Assembly: GCA_026394095.1 (NCBI GenBank)
Contig: JAPKYY010000250.1
Location: 1 to 10,140, forward strand
Origin: Acidobacteriota bacterium
Lineage (GTDB): Bacteria > Acidobacteriota > Terriglobia > Bryobacterales > Bryobacteraceae
Direction of reading: 5' to 3'
DNA length: 10,140 nt
A program made the translations under genes and the position numbers. This document shows, piece after piece, positions 1 to 9,706 of the stretch. Positions within the stretch are counted from its first letter, which is position 1. Each line of letters starts with the position of its first letter. The notes beneath the pieces are model-generated. The model had not been told where the DNA came from. It saw only the letters and a program-made list of their open reading frames with translations, and did not search any database.

Positions 1-89
1 CAGTAGGCAATGCCTGTCTCACCCGGATGCTGTGTGGGTGTAATTGCGCTCCAGTCCGTAGTAGTGAATGGGACTTCGTCGATTTTCAT
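1..89 (-). CDS. DHCW-motif cupin fold protein, N-terminal fragment (runs off left edge)
   Basis: An open frame starts with ATG at 89 and stays open to the left edge, giving about 29 residues that begin MKIDEVPFTTTDW and continue with HPGETGIAYW. I recognise this opening as that of small (about 110 aa) cupin-fold proteins annotated as DHCW-motif cupins; the DHCW motif itself would lie outside the window. These are single-domain beta-barrel proteins of uncertain biochemical role. The start is only 6 bases after the stop codon of the upstream secreted hydrolase, with a purine-rich GAGAAG just before ATG, so the two genes are probably co-transcribed and translationally coupled. The family call rests on pattern memory of the first 30 residues only. 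Confidence 0.68.
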   Translation of the reverse strand, partial: MKIDEVPFTTTDWSAITPTQHPGETGIAY

Positions 90-95
90 TGCTTC

Positions 96-1112
96 TCAGA
101 ACTTGGGGAAAACTACGGGCAGAGCCTGGTCTGCAGTCCAAATGCAGCGGTTGTTGTGTCCACACAATGGCACCGTCACGAAGTTATGATCTTTTGCCTT
201 GAGTTTTGTGACGTGGGCAAAGTAGCCCTTGGCGCGGTCGTAGCGGGTGGGGCCCTGGGCCATTGAGATGCAACTGGAATCGAAGCCGGCAATCGGCAAA
301 GTGTCGAGTTCTCCCATCAGATAGGTGACAGGCCGCGAGAGGAGCTGCTTGCGGATCTGGTCGGCATTGAGGGCGGCGGCATAGCCTTTTAGGTTGTCGA
401 GACCATGCATCCATGAGTTGTAGGTAGTGCAGTTGCGGCCATCACCATAAGGACGAAACTCTTCATCACACTTGCCTTTGGTGTCGCAATGAAAGTCGCG
501 GGGCAGGCGCAGAGCATCGAGATAAACGTAACTTGAGGGGTTGGATACTACGTAACGCACCGGCACTCGAAGCGTTTCGTGAACCTTGTTGGCCGCTGCA
601 TAGCGTTGGGTAATTTGGCCGCCGGCAGAATGGCCACTTACGACGATGCCCTTCAGGTTGGGGAAATTTTTTTCGTCTGCCAGCTTCTTCAGTAATTCGT
701 CGAGGACGTCGTAGGAATATACGCCCTTTTGATTCAGCGCTTCAAAACCGTTTTTCCAATCGCCACAATCCCAGGCGATTTCTCCCGCAGCCAGGGGGTC
801 TTTGCAGGCTGCGCCTTTGTTTCCCGCATAGCGTGGGGAGATAACGATGGTGTTTTCCAGTGCCCCTGCCAGAAACGCGGCAGCCATTCCAGTTGAGAAG
901 TAGTCATGGGCATTGCGACCGGCTCCATGAATGATGATCATCGCTCGTTCAATTGTCTCGTTCCGCTTGTCGAGCGGGTAGTTTCGATAAAGCAGGGAAA
1001 ATTTTTTTTCGTCCCCTAGCATTAGCTTTTCGGTGCACTCGGGTGTTGCTGTTGAGCAATACTGGCCGAAGGAGGCTGTAAGAAAGAGGAAAAATAGAGT
1101 CAACTTTTTCAT
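96..1112 (-). CDS. Secreted alpha/beta hydrolase (serine hydrolase/esterase-like)
   Basis: A 338-residue protein with a Sec signal peptide: MKK, then a hydrophobic stretch at residues 4-15, with likely cleavage around residues 16-17. It is not a lipoprotein, because the first cysteine (C19) is not in a lipobox. The alpha/beta-hydrolase signs are the oxyanion-type HGAG at 62-65 and the nucleophile elbow GHSAGG with Ser162. Asp270 (GELD) and His319 (CGH) are the best candidates for the other triad members. The protein has ten cysteines (19, 26, 103, 116, 209, 215, 228, 281, 317, 323), suggesting disulfides in the periplasm or outside the cell. The substrate cannot be told from sequence; esterase, lipase or depolymerase are possible. 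It is followed after 6 bases by a cupin gene. Its start is 20 bp from the divergent MDR gene, so its promoter must lie within that gene's first codons. No strong Shine-Dalgarno is seen before ATG. Confidence 0.85.
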   Translation of the reverse strand: MKKLTLFFLFLTASFGQYCSTATPECTEKLMLGDEKKFSLLYRNYPLDKRNETIERAMIIIHGAGRNAHDYFSTGMAAAFLAGALENTIVISPRYAGNKGAACKDPLAAGEIAWDCGDWKNGFEALNQKGVYSYDVLDELLKKLADEKNFPNLKGIVVSGHSAGGQITQRYAAANKVHETLRVPVRYVVSNPSSYVYLDALRLPRDFHCDTKGKCDEEFRPYGDGRNCTTYNSWMHGLDNLKGYAAALNADQIRKQLLSRPVTYLMGELDTLPIAGFDSSCISMAQGPTRYDRAKGYFAHVTKLKAKDHNFVTVPLCGHNNRCIWTADQALPVVFPKF

Positions 1113-1117
1113 GGCGT

Positions 1118-1123
1118 TAGAAT
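1118..1123 (+). promoter_or_regulatory. Candidate -10 box for the MDR oxidoreductase gene
   Basis: TAGAAT (5/6 match to TATAAT) lies 9 bases before the ATG at 1133, inside the 20-bp divergent gap. The hexamer at the expected -35 position matches poorly. Transcription from this box would start about 0-3 bases before the ATG, giving a leaderless or nearly leaderless mRNA. This fits the absence of any Shine-Dalgarno sequence before the gene. Inference only. Confidence 0.3.
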
Positions 1124-1132
1124 CTTACCAGT

Positions 1133-5687
<4,555 letters not shown>

Positions 5688-5770
5688 TCGTTGGTGGTCC
5701 TTACCTACTACAAGAAGACAAGATATTTATATATATGTTCTAAGAACCGTAATAGTCGGTCCTGTCGAAA

Positions 5771-5779
5771 TGTGGATAT
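5771..5779 (-). promoter_or_regulatory. DnaA box in the dnaA-dnaN gap
   Basis: ATATCCACA on the minus strand matches the consensus TTATCCACA at 8 of 9 positions. It lies between a perfect -10 hexamer for dnaN and the trio-like/AT-rich segment, so it could serve in origin unwinding, in DnaA control of dnaN, or both. Confidence 0.6.
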
Positions 5780-5787
5780 CTCTCTAA

Positions 5788-5793
5788 ATTATA
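5788..5793 (-). promoter_or_regulatory. Candidate -10 box of the dnaN-gyrB promoter
   Basis: TATAAT is a perfect -10 on the minus strand, about 100 bp before the dnaN ATG, preceded by a T-rich run (TTTTTGTTTTG). No good -35 is seen at 16-18 bp spacing. Transcription would begin near 5781, so the DnaA box at 5771-5779 would cover the start site. Confidence 0.4.
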
Positions 5794-5911
5794 CAAAACA
5801 AAAATGCTTCCCGCTACGCCTGATGACGAAAACCCTGTTATCGATTCCTTCAGAAAACCCGTCCACGGTCCGATTTACTATTCCTTAGTGTGAGCGAATA
5901 GGAAGCGAAAC

Positions 5912-6013
5912 TGTGGAAAACGAGCTATCACGAATGGAATGAGTCGATTAGGCTGTGGAGAAGTCTGTTCAAATCCTGGTCCTTGTGCCTCAAATCGTCA
6001 ATTTTGTGGATTG
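5912..6013 (-). promoter_or_regulatory. Group of three DnaA-box-like sites at the 3' end of dnaA
   Basis: Three nonamers share orientation: TTTTCCACA (5912-5920, 8/9 to consensus and identical to both halves of the palindrome upstream of dnaA), TTCTCCACA (5954-5962, 8/9) and CAATCCACA (6005-6013, 7/9). The last two lie inside the dnaA coding sequence, so codon constraint may explain them. Start-to-start spacings are 42 and 51 bp, the first close to four helical turns. The first site is the most convincing. Confidence 0.45.
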
Positions 6014-7280
6014 AGTGAAGCACGGTGGTGTGATGCTTATTTCCGAGTGTCCGCCCTATTTCAAGCAACGAAGCGGTTGTGAGTTCTTTAGCCAGGTACA
6101 TCGCAATCTGGCGCGGGTAGGCAATACGGCGTTCGTTCGACTTCTGTTTCAGTTGGGCTGGCAGTAAGTCGAAGCGATCGGCGACTGCCTTGAGGATCGA
6201 TTCGATTGAGATGCGCTTCTCGCTGTTCTGAGTGAGGTGCTTCAGAAGCTGCTTGGACATCTCGAGGGTAATGGGGGTGCCAGTGACTGAGGAATAGGCC
6301 ATCAGCTTCACCAGTGCCCCTTCCAGCTCGCGAATATTCGATTTGGTTCGGGTAGCGAGGAAGATTCGAACATCCTCCGGCAAATTCATGCCTTCGCTCT
6401 CGGCCTTCTGGTCGAGAATCGCCATCTTGGTTTCCAGATCTGGCGGCTGCACATCAACAATCAGGCCCCACTCAAAGCGGCTGCGCAATCGTTCTACCAG
6501 GCCTGAGACTTCCTTCGGTGGTGAATCTGATGAGATTACGATCTGCTTCTGATTGTCGAAAAGCTCGTTGAAGGTGTGGAAGAATTCTTCCTGAGTGCGC
6601 TCTTTACCCCCGATGATCTGGATATCGTCGATCAGGAGAACGTCAGCTGAGCGATAGAACTGATGGAAATAGGGCATTTTTTCCATCCGGATGCACTGGA
6701 TCATCTGGTTCATGAATTTTTCGCTCGTCGTGTAGACGATCTTCATGCCTGGATGCTCGGTTAAGAGGTTGCGACCGATTGCGTGCATCAGATGGGTTTT
6801 GCCCATGCCGACTCCGCCGTAAATAAACAAGGGGTTGTAGCTGCGTGAAGGCCGCATGGCGACAGCGTGAGCTGCTGCATGAGCAAACTGATTGCAGCTT
6901 CCGACTACGAAATTGTCGAAGGTAAATTTGGGGTTGAGATGCGCAACCGGCTGTGAAAAGAGGCTTTCGATGCTCTGCGGTGAATCCGAGTAGGCGTGAT
7001 TCAGCCCATTGGGCTTTGCATAACTCATTGAAGTGCGTTCTGGTACGACTTCGAGGTTGTAGATCACGTTGCGGAAGGGAAGGCTTAGATGACTGATTGC
7101 CTGCTTGACTTGCACTGGATATTCACGCTCGAGCCACTCGCGGGTTGCCTCATTTGGAACGGAGACGAAGATAGTTTCGCCGTCGGTCTTGGCAAGGGTC
7201 GTTTTCACGATCCAGTTCTCGAAACTCTCCGCACTCAGAGAGGCTGCCAGCGTTTGTTTTACTAGTTCCCAGGCGTTCAT
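5928..7280 (-). CDS. dnaA: Chromosomal replication initiator protein DnaA
   Basis: A 450-residue DnaA, the AAA+ initiator that binds DnaA boxes, opens oriC and recruits the replicative helicase. Domain I is about residues 1-75 (NAWELVKQTLAASLS, then FENWI). A short linker domain II spans about 76-115. Domain III is AAA+: Walker A GGVGMGKT (155-162), Walker B VLLIDD (214-219), sensor I around ISSDSPPKEV (249-258), the arginine-finger region RLRSRFEWG (264-272) and sensor II SNIRELEGAL (314-323). Domain IV (about 355-450) is the box-binding helix-turn-helix, with signature YPRQIAMYLAKELT and LGNKHHTTVLHSI (412-424). E. coli has GGRDHTTV here, so this protein carries Lys-His in place of Arg-Asp. 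Sensor I has SSDS where SSDR is usual. ATG at 7280 starts MNAWELVKQ as expected; no Shine-Dalgarno is evident. DnaA boxes lie on both sides of the gene. Confidence 0.97.
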   Translation of the reverse strand: MNAWELVKQTLAASLSAESFENWIVKTTLAKTDGETIFVSVPNEATREWLEREYPVQVKQAISHLSLPFRNVIYNLEVVPERTSMSYAKPNGLNHAYSDSPQSIESLFSQPVAHLNPKFTFDNFVVGSCNQFAHAAAHAVAMRPSRSYNPLFIYGGVGMGKTHLMHAIGRNLLTEHPGMKIVYTTSEKFMNQMIQCIRMEKMPYFHQFYRSADVLLIDDIQIIGGKERTQEEFFHTFNELFDNQKQIVISSDSPPKEVSGLVERLRSRFEWGLIVDVQPPDLETKMAILDQKAESEGMNLPEDVRIFLATRTKSNIRELEGALVKLMAYSSVTGTPITLEMSKQLLKHLTQNSEKRISIESILKAVADRFDLLPAQLKQKSNERRIAYPRQIAMYLAKELTTASLLEIGRTLGNKHHTTVLHSIHKIDDLRHKDQDLNRLLHSLIDSFHS

Positions 7281-7343
7281 TTTAGATGCAACTATTCCAC
7301 CGCGTTAATACAACAGACCGTCAAAGCGCAAAAATCCCACAAG

Positions 7344-7363
7344 TTTTCCACAGCTGTGGAAAA
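7344..7363. promoter_or_regulatory. Palindromic pair of DnaA boxes upstream of dnaA
   Basis: TTTTCCACA (7344-7352) and TGTGGAAAA (7355-7363) are inverted copies separated by GC, making a perfect 20-bp palindrome 64-83 bases upstream of the dnaA start. Each half matches the consensus box at 8 of 9 positions. A third identical copy lies at 5912-5920. The position suits both origin function and autorepression of dnaA. A TTATCCACA-type consensus copy is not present here. Confidence 0.65.
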
Positions 7364-7488
7364 GTGGGGGACGATTAGATTGAATTGGAGATCTTTCAGA
7401 CCTAGAGGATGCTCCAGAGCCAGCGACCGTTACTGCGCTGTAGGCCTGCGATTACAAAGTCTAGCACATATAGAGAATGTGGCAAGAG

Positions 7489-7540
7489 AAAAACTTTCAT
7501 TTTTTAAGTGTTTTATAATCAACAGTTTAGAATATTTTTC
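7489..7540. other. AT-rich tract, possible DNA-unwinding element
   Basis: Of 52 bases, 43 are A or T (counted by eye), in strong contrast to neighbouring sequence. It includes T runs and a perfect TATAAT at 7514-7519 on the plus strand. That hexamer has no matching -35 and may be chance in AT-rich DNA. Located about 125 bp beyond the palindromic DnaA boxes, it could be a duplex-unwinding element or an upstream promoter-enhancing tract. Confidence 0.4.
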
Positions 7541-7606
7541 GTAGGCTTCTCGATAGTTGACAAATCGGTTTTGTAACAAAGGATTCACGCTTGACTGCAG
7601 GGCGAT

Positions 7607-7636
7607 TTGACAAGTGGGCCCCCGGTCGGCGATACT
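7607..7636 (+). promoter_or_regulatory. Promoter of tRNA-Gly
   Basis: A perfect -35 TTGACA (7607-7612), an 18-bp spacer and GATACT (7631-7636, 4/6) as -10 would start transcription near 7643, about 33 bases before the tRNA. Two more TTGAC motifs lie upstream (TTGACA 7557-7562, TTGACT 7591-7596) but lack well-placed -10 partners. Confidence 0.55.
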
Positions 7637-7675
7637 ACATTTTGGGCGTTGCTTCGGTAACAGTCCTGCTCCTGT

Positions 7676-7751
<76 letters not shown>

Positions 7752-7753
7752 CT

Positions 7754-8362
7754 TCATTTGCTTTCGCCTGAAGTGACTGGAATTACACCATGGTATAGGT
7801 GGGTCTTTTTGTGATTTAGAATCTTTTCAGCTTGGGCCAGTTCATGATTCAGCGGCACGGCAGCCAAGAGCGGCTCGCGAAATAATTCGCTGCAGACGAT
7901 CTCTGCGTGGCGGATGGGCAAGGCGAGAATGGCCAGATCCAGTTCTCCGCGCCGCAGTAGCTCGATCAGATCGTCTGTCATGGCCTCGGTGAGGGTGAGG
8001 TCAATTCTGGGGTAGCGGCGCTGAAATTCAGCAAGGGGCTTTACCAGCGAATAGGGAAGCACCGTTGGAATGACGCCTACTCTCAACTCACCGGCATCTT
8101 CAGACTTCAATCCTTCAATTGCAGTACGGGCTTCTTCTGCTTCGCGCAGGATGCGTTCTGCCGAGATTTGGAGTGATTGCCCGTAGGCAGTGAGTTTCAG
8201 GCTTCTGCCGAGGCGATCGAATAAAGAAATGCCCAACTCCCGTTCCAGCTTTTGAATTTGCTGAGACAACGAGGGTTGGGCAATTCCTAACTGGTCTGCC
8301 GCACGGACAAAGCTGCATGTGCGAGCCACGGCCAGAAAATATCGCAACTGTTGGAATTCCAT
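7754..8362 (-). CDS. Truncated LysR-type transcriptional regulator (probable gene remnant)
   Basis: 202 residues from ATG at 8362, chosen because AGGAG lies 5 bases upstream and MEFQQLRYFLAVA is the usual LysR-family opening; an in-frame ATG eight codons earlier is less likely. The winged helix-turn-helix spans about 3-62 (FVRAADQLGIAQPSLSQQI), followed by the linker helix and then effector subdomain I from about 91 (GELRVGVIPTVLPYSLV, DLAILALP). It resembles the OxyR/CbbR-like group. Family members are about 300 residues; this one leaves the family pattern near residue 181 (ELAQAEKI) and ends in an unrelated 20-residue tail. Most of subdomain II and the return to subdomain I are missing, including the region of OxyR's redox cysteines. 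The stop is 2 bp from the CCA end of tRNA-Gly. Ligand sensing is likely lost, though DNA binding could persist. Confidence 0.8.
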   Translation of the reverse strand: MEFQQLRYFLAVARTCSFVRAADQLGIAQPSLSQQIQKLERELGISLFDRLGRSLKLTAYGQSLQISAERILREAEEARTAIEGLKSEDAGELRVGVIPTVLPYSLVKPLAEFQRRYPRIDLTLTEAMTDDLIELLRRGELDLAILALPIRHAEIVCSELFREPLLAAVPLNHELAQAEKILNHKKTHLYHGVIPVTSGESK

Positions 8363-8384
8363 GTATCTCCTACGGATCGCTTTC

Positions 8385-8403
8385 ATGCAGATTCAGCCTG
8401 CAT
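8385..8403. promoter_or_regulatory. Dyad upstream of the truncated lysR, possible operator
   Basis: ATGCAG, 7 bases, CTGCAT is a perfect 6-bp inverted repeat, 23-41 bases upstream of the lysR ATG. LysR-type proteins bind dyads of this size and commonly regulate their own promoters. It lacks the exact T-N11-A core about its centre. It lies just downstream of the candidate -10, a place suited to autorepression. Inference. Confidence 0.35.
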
Positions 8404-8410
8404 TAATGGC

Positions 8411-8416
8411 ATTTTA
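8411..8416 (-). promoter_or_regulatory. Candidate -10 box of the truncated lysR
   Basis: TAAAAT on the minus strand (5/6 match to TATAAT), about 49 bases before the chosen ATG. No good -35 is seen 16-18 bp upstream. The gap back to the preceding gene's stop is short (82 bp), so read-through transcription is also possible. Confidence 0.3.
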
Positions 8417-8444
8417 GCCTGTAGCAATCATGGAGACGTGTGCC

Positions 8445-9218
8445 CTAATATTCAGTGATTCCGGATATTGGTTTTGGCTCGCCATAGATGAAATCATCAA
8501 TCGCTACCCCATCGGGGGCTGGAAAGGGGATGTCGCGTGTGTCCATTGGCTGGTCGCCACTGTTTAGGCGCACCGAGACAATGCAGGCGGTACGGAAGCG
8601 GACACCGATAAACGAAAATGCTTTAGACCGAACCAGTGATAGAGCAGGGAAAAATTTGCGTGTGGTTCCGTCGTTGAGATGCACCTCAAGAAAGCTCTGA
8701 CCGCCTCGGTCCACGTCGAGGAATACAGCTCCAAAGCCTGCAACGCAAGCGACGTTATCCGTACCTGGGATTTTGAATTCAATATCGGTGATAGTGCTGC
8801 CGATTGGCGAAAAGAACTTCTGGTTGCTGAAAGGTGCGAGTTCTATCATCCCCCACTCGTCTCGCGTGATATCCCGCATCAGGAAGCTTGGCGAAGACTC
8901 ATCACCGGAAACCTTCAGGGCCGAGCCAGGAGTGGACATTACGAGACCTCGCGGTGATGTCTTGTGAAAGAAATCACCCGGGAGGTTCGGGTTACCGAGT
9001 GTGCCACCAACGCCATCCCAATTGATCTCACGGCGGCCTGCCGGGAACGAACGTGCCTCGTTCGGGTTGAGTTCGCCCAAGGCTTGGCGAAACCGGTCTA
9101 CCTCGCTTTGAATCGAGCTTGCACTTGGACCCGTTGCCGAATGCAACCATTGGTCAACTTGGCCAGACAGTGGCATGCCGAGGCATAAGAAGGCATTGAA
9201 GAGGAATATCTTTCGCAT
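8445..9218 (-). CDS. Secreted protein of unknown function
   Basis: 257 residues with a Sec signal peptide (MRKIFLFNAFLCLGMPLSG, cleavage near residue 19-20) and no lipobox or other membrane segment. No catalytic motif is recognised. The mature protein has DRFRQALGELNP (41-52), GRREINWDGVGG (61-72), SPRGLVMSTPG (88-98), GSTITDIEFKIPGT (140-153), GFGAVFLDVD (161-170), FSFIGVRF (201-208) and DDFIYGEP (241-248). I recall the combination of RREINWDGV and a terminal DDFIYGEP from uncharacterised exported proteins of environmental bacteria including Acidobacteriota. The alternating hydrophobic strands suggest an all-beta, jelly-roll-like fold. Those proteins have no function known to me. AGG just before ATG at 9218 serves as a modest ribosome site. 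It is divergent from the VOC gene, 67 bp apart. Confidence 0.75.
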   Translation of the reverse strand: MRKIFLFNAFLCLGMPLSGQVDQWLHSATGPSASSIQSEVDRFRQALGELNPNEARSFPAGRREINWDGVGGTLGNPNLPGDFFHKTSPRGLVMSTPGSALKVSGDESSPSFLMRDITRDEWGMIELAPFSNQKFFSPIGSTITDIEFKIPGTDNVACVAGFGAVFLDVDRGGQSFLEVHLNDGTTRKFFPALSLVRSKAFSFIGVRFRTACIVSVRLNSGDQPMDTRDIPFPAPDGVAIDDFIYGEPKPISGITEY

Positions 9219-9234
9219 ATTACCTGTAGTGCAT

Positions 9235-9251
9235 TCCAGCGGGGGACTGGA
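9235..9251. repeat. Short inverted repeat between divergent genes
   Basis: TCCAG and CTGGA flank CGGGGGA in the 67-bp gap between the secreted-protein gene and the VOC gene. It could be an operator serving either gene, but a 5-bp arm is weak evidence. Confidence 0.2.
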
Positions 9252-9285
9252 TCAACACAGGCGAATAATTGTTATTTTGATTTGC

Positions 9286-9699
9286 ATGGAAACGCTCGAA
9301 GTGGCTGCTATCAGCGGCCTCGTTGCAATGATTGAAGTCTCTGATGTGGAAGTCTCTGCCGCTTTCTATCAGAAGTTGAGTTTCAGGATTGGCAACCGGG
9401 AGCCCGCTACCGGCAAGATGGGCTGGGCCTGGCTCTATTCACCCAAGGTTGAAGATTGGCGCAGAGGGCCCAATCTTATGTTGAGGAAAAGCGAGTCGTC
9501 AGCCAAACAAATGCCCCAGGGGCTGATTCTTTATCTTTATGCCGCTCAACTGAAGAGTCTGCGCGAAGAGCTGCTCGGGAAGGGTCTCGAACCATCAGAG
9601 ATTAGCTATCCACCTTACCTGCCTGAGGGGGTGTTTCAGATCTTCGATCCTGATGGCTATTGCCTGATAGTTGCGCAATCTGGCTCGAATACGCCTTGA
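9286..9699 (+). CDS. VOC-fold (glyoxalase/bleomycin-resistance-like) protein without usual metal ligands
   Basis: 137 residues from ATG at 9286, the length of a single two-module VOC protein. Module one begins with the strand LVAMIEVSDVEVSAAFYQKLSF (about 12-33); module two starts near GLILYLYAAQLKSLREELL and ends with GVFQIFDPDGYCLIVAQ (115-131). The family commonly binds a metal through His/Glu on four strands. Here the first-strand His, the mid-protein His, and the terminal Glu of the usual DPDGxxIEL (LIVA here) are missing. A ligand-binding or non-metal role is therefore more likely than glyoxalase activity. A longer in-frame start at 9175 would overlap the divergent gene and adds nothing family-like; ATG at 9328 is an alternative. 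No Shine-Dalgarno is seen; TATTTT at 9273-9278 may be a -10 of a leaderless transcript. It ends 7 bp before a convergent gene. Confidence 0.75.
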   Translation: METLEVAAISGLVAMIEVSDVEVSAAFYQKLSFRIGNREPATGKMGWAWLYSPKVEDWRRGPNLMLRKSESSAKQMPQGLILYLYAAQLKSLREELLGKGLEPSEISYPPYLPEGVFQIFDPDGYCLIVAQSGSNTP

Positions 9700-9706
9700 G
9701 TGGCCG

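Larger units (their letters stand above)
5688..5927. other. dnaA-dnaN intergenic region, candidate oriC unwinding region
   Basis: This 240-bp gap has no credible gene. Read on the minus strand toward dnaN it contains a DnaA box (TTTTCCACA, 5920-5912), a perfect -10 hexamer (5793-5788), a second DnaA box ATATCCACA (5779-5771), a GC-richer spacer, the trio-like ACTATTAC (5756-5749), and an AT tract at 5721-5736 (16 bases with one G). Box, GC spacer, trio and AT tract is the order described for the basal unwinding element of Bacillus subtilis, which also lies between dnaA and dnaN. Two further box-like sites lie just inside the dnaA 3' end. Function is inferred from this arrangement. Confidence 0.6.
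7281..7675. other. Gene-free region between dnaA and tRNA-Gly, candidate second part of oriC
   Basis: These 395 bp hold no convincing gene. They contain a perfect palindrome of two inverted DnaA boxes (7344-7363), a short inverted repeat CAGCG/CGCTG (7421-7440), an AT-rich tract (7489-7540), and a promoter for the tRNA gene (7607-7636). The dnaA promoter must lie near 7290-7345; TTGACG is present on the minus strand there, but no well-spaced -10 is clear. A 62-codon frame crossing the region has no Shine-Dalgarno or family resemblance and is dismissed. Confidence 0.6.

Noticed and set aside
27..266. Plus-strand frame of 79 codons at the left edge
   Set aside because: It runs antisense to the cupin start and the hydrolase 3' end, both better supported by family motifs.
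7514..7519. Perfect TATAAT on the plus strand in the AT-rich tract
   Set aside because: No -35 at 16-18 bp and no gene immediately downstream; likely chance in AT-rich DNA. The tRNA promoter at 7607-7636 fits better.
7356..7544. 62-codon plus-strand frame upstream of the tRNA
   Set aside because: It begins inside a DnaA box, has no ribosome site, and crosses the AT-rich tract with low-complexity residues.
7786..7810. CACC/GGTG hairpin followed by TCTTTTT, possible tRNA terminator
   Set aside because: Only a 4-bp stem with two bases before the T run, and it lies inside the lysR coding region; too weak to call.
8488..9188. Several plus-strand frames opposite the secreted-protein gene
   Set aside because: All are antisense to a gene with a signal peptide and conserved-looking blocks; none resembles a known family.
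9334..9358. Direct repeat GAAGTCTCTG twice, 15 bp apart, in the VOC gene
   Set aside because: In frame and explained by the short coded repeat EVSDVEVS; probably coincidental.
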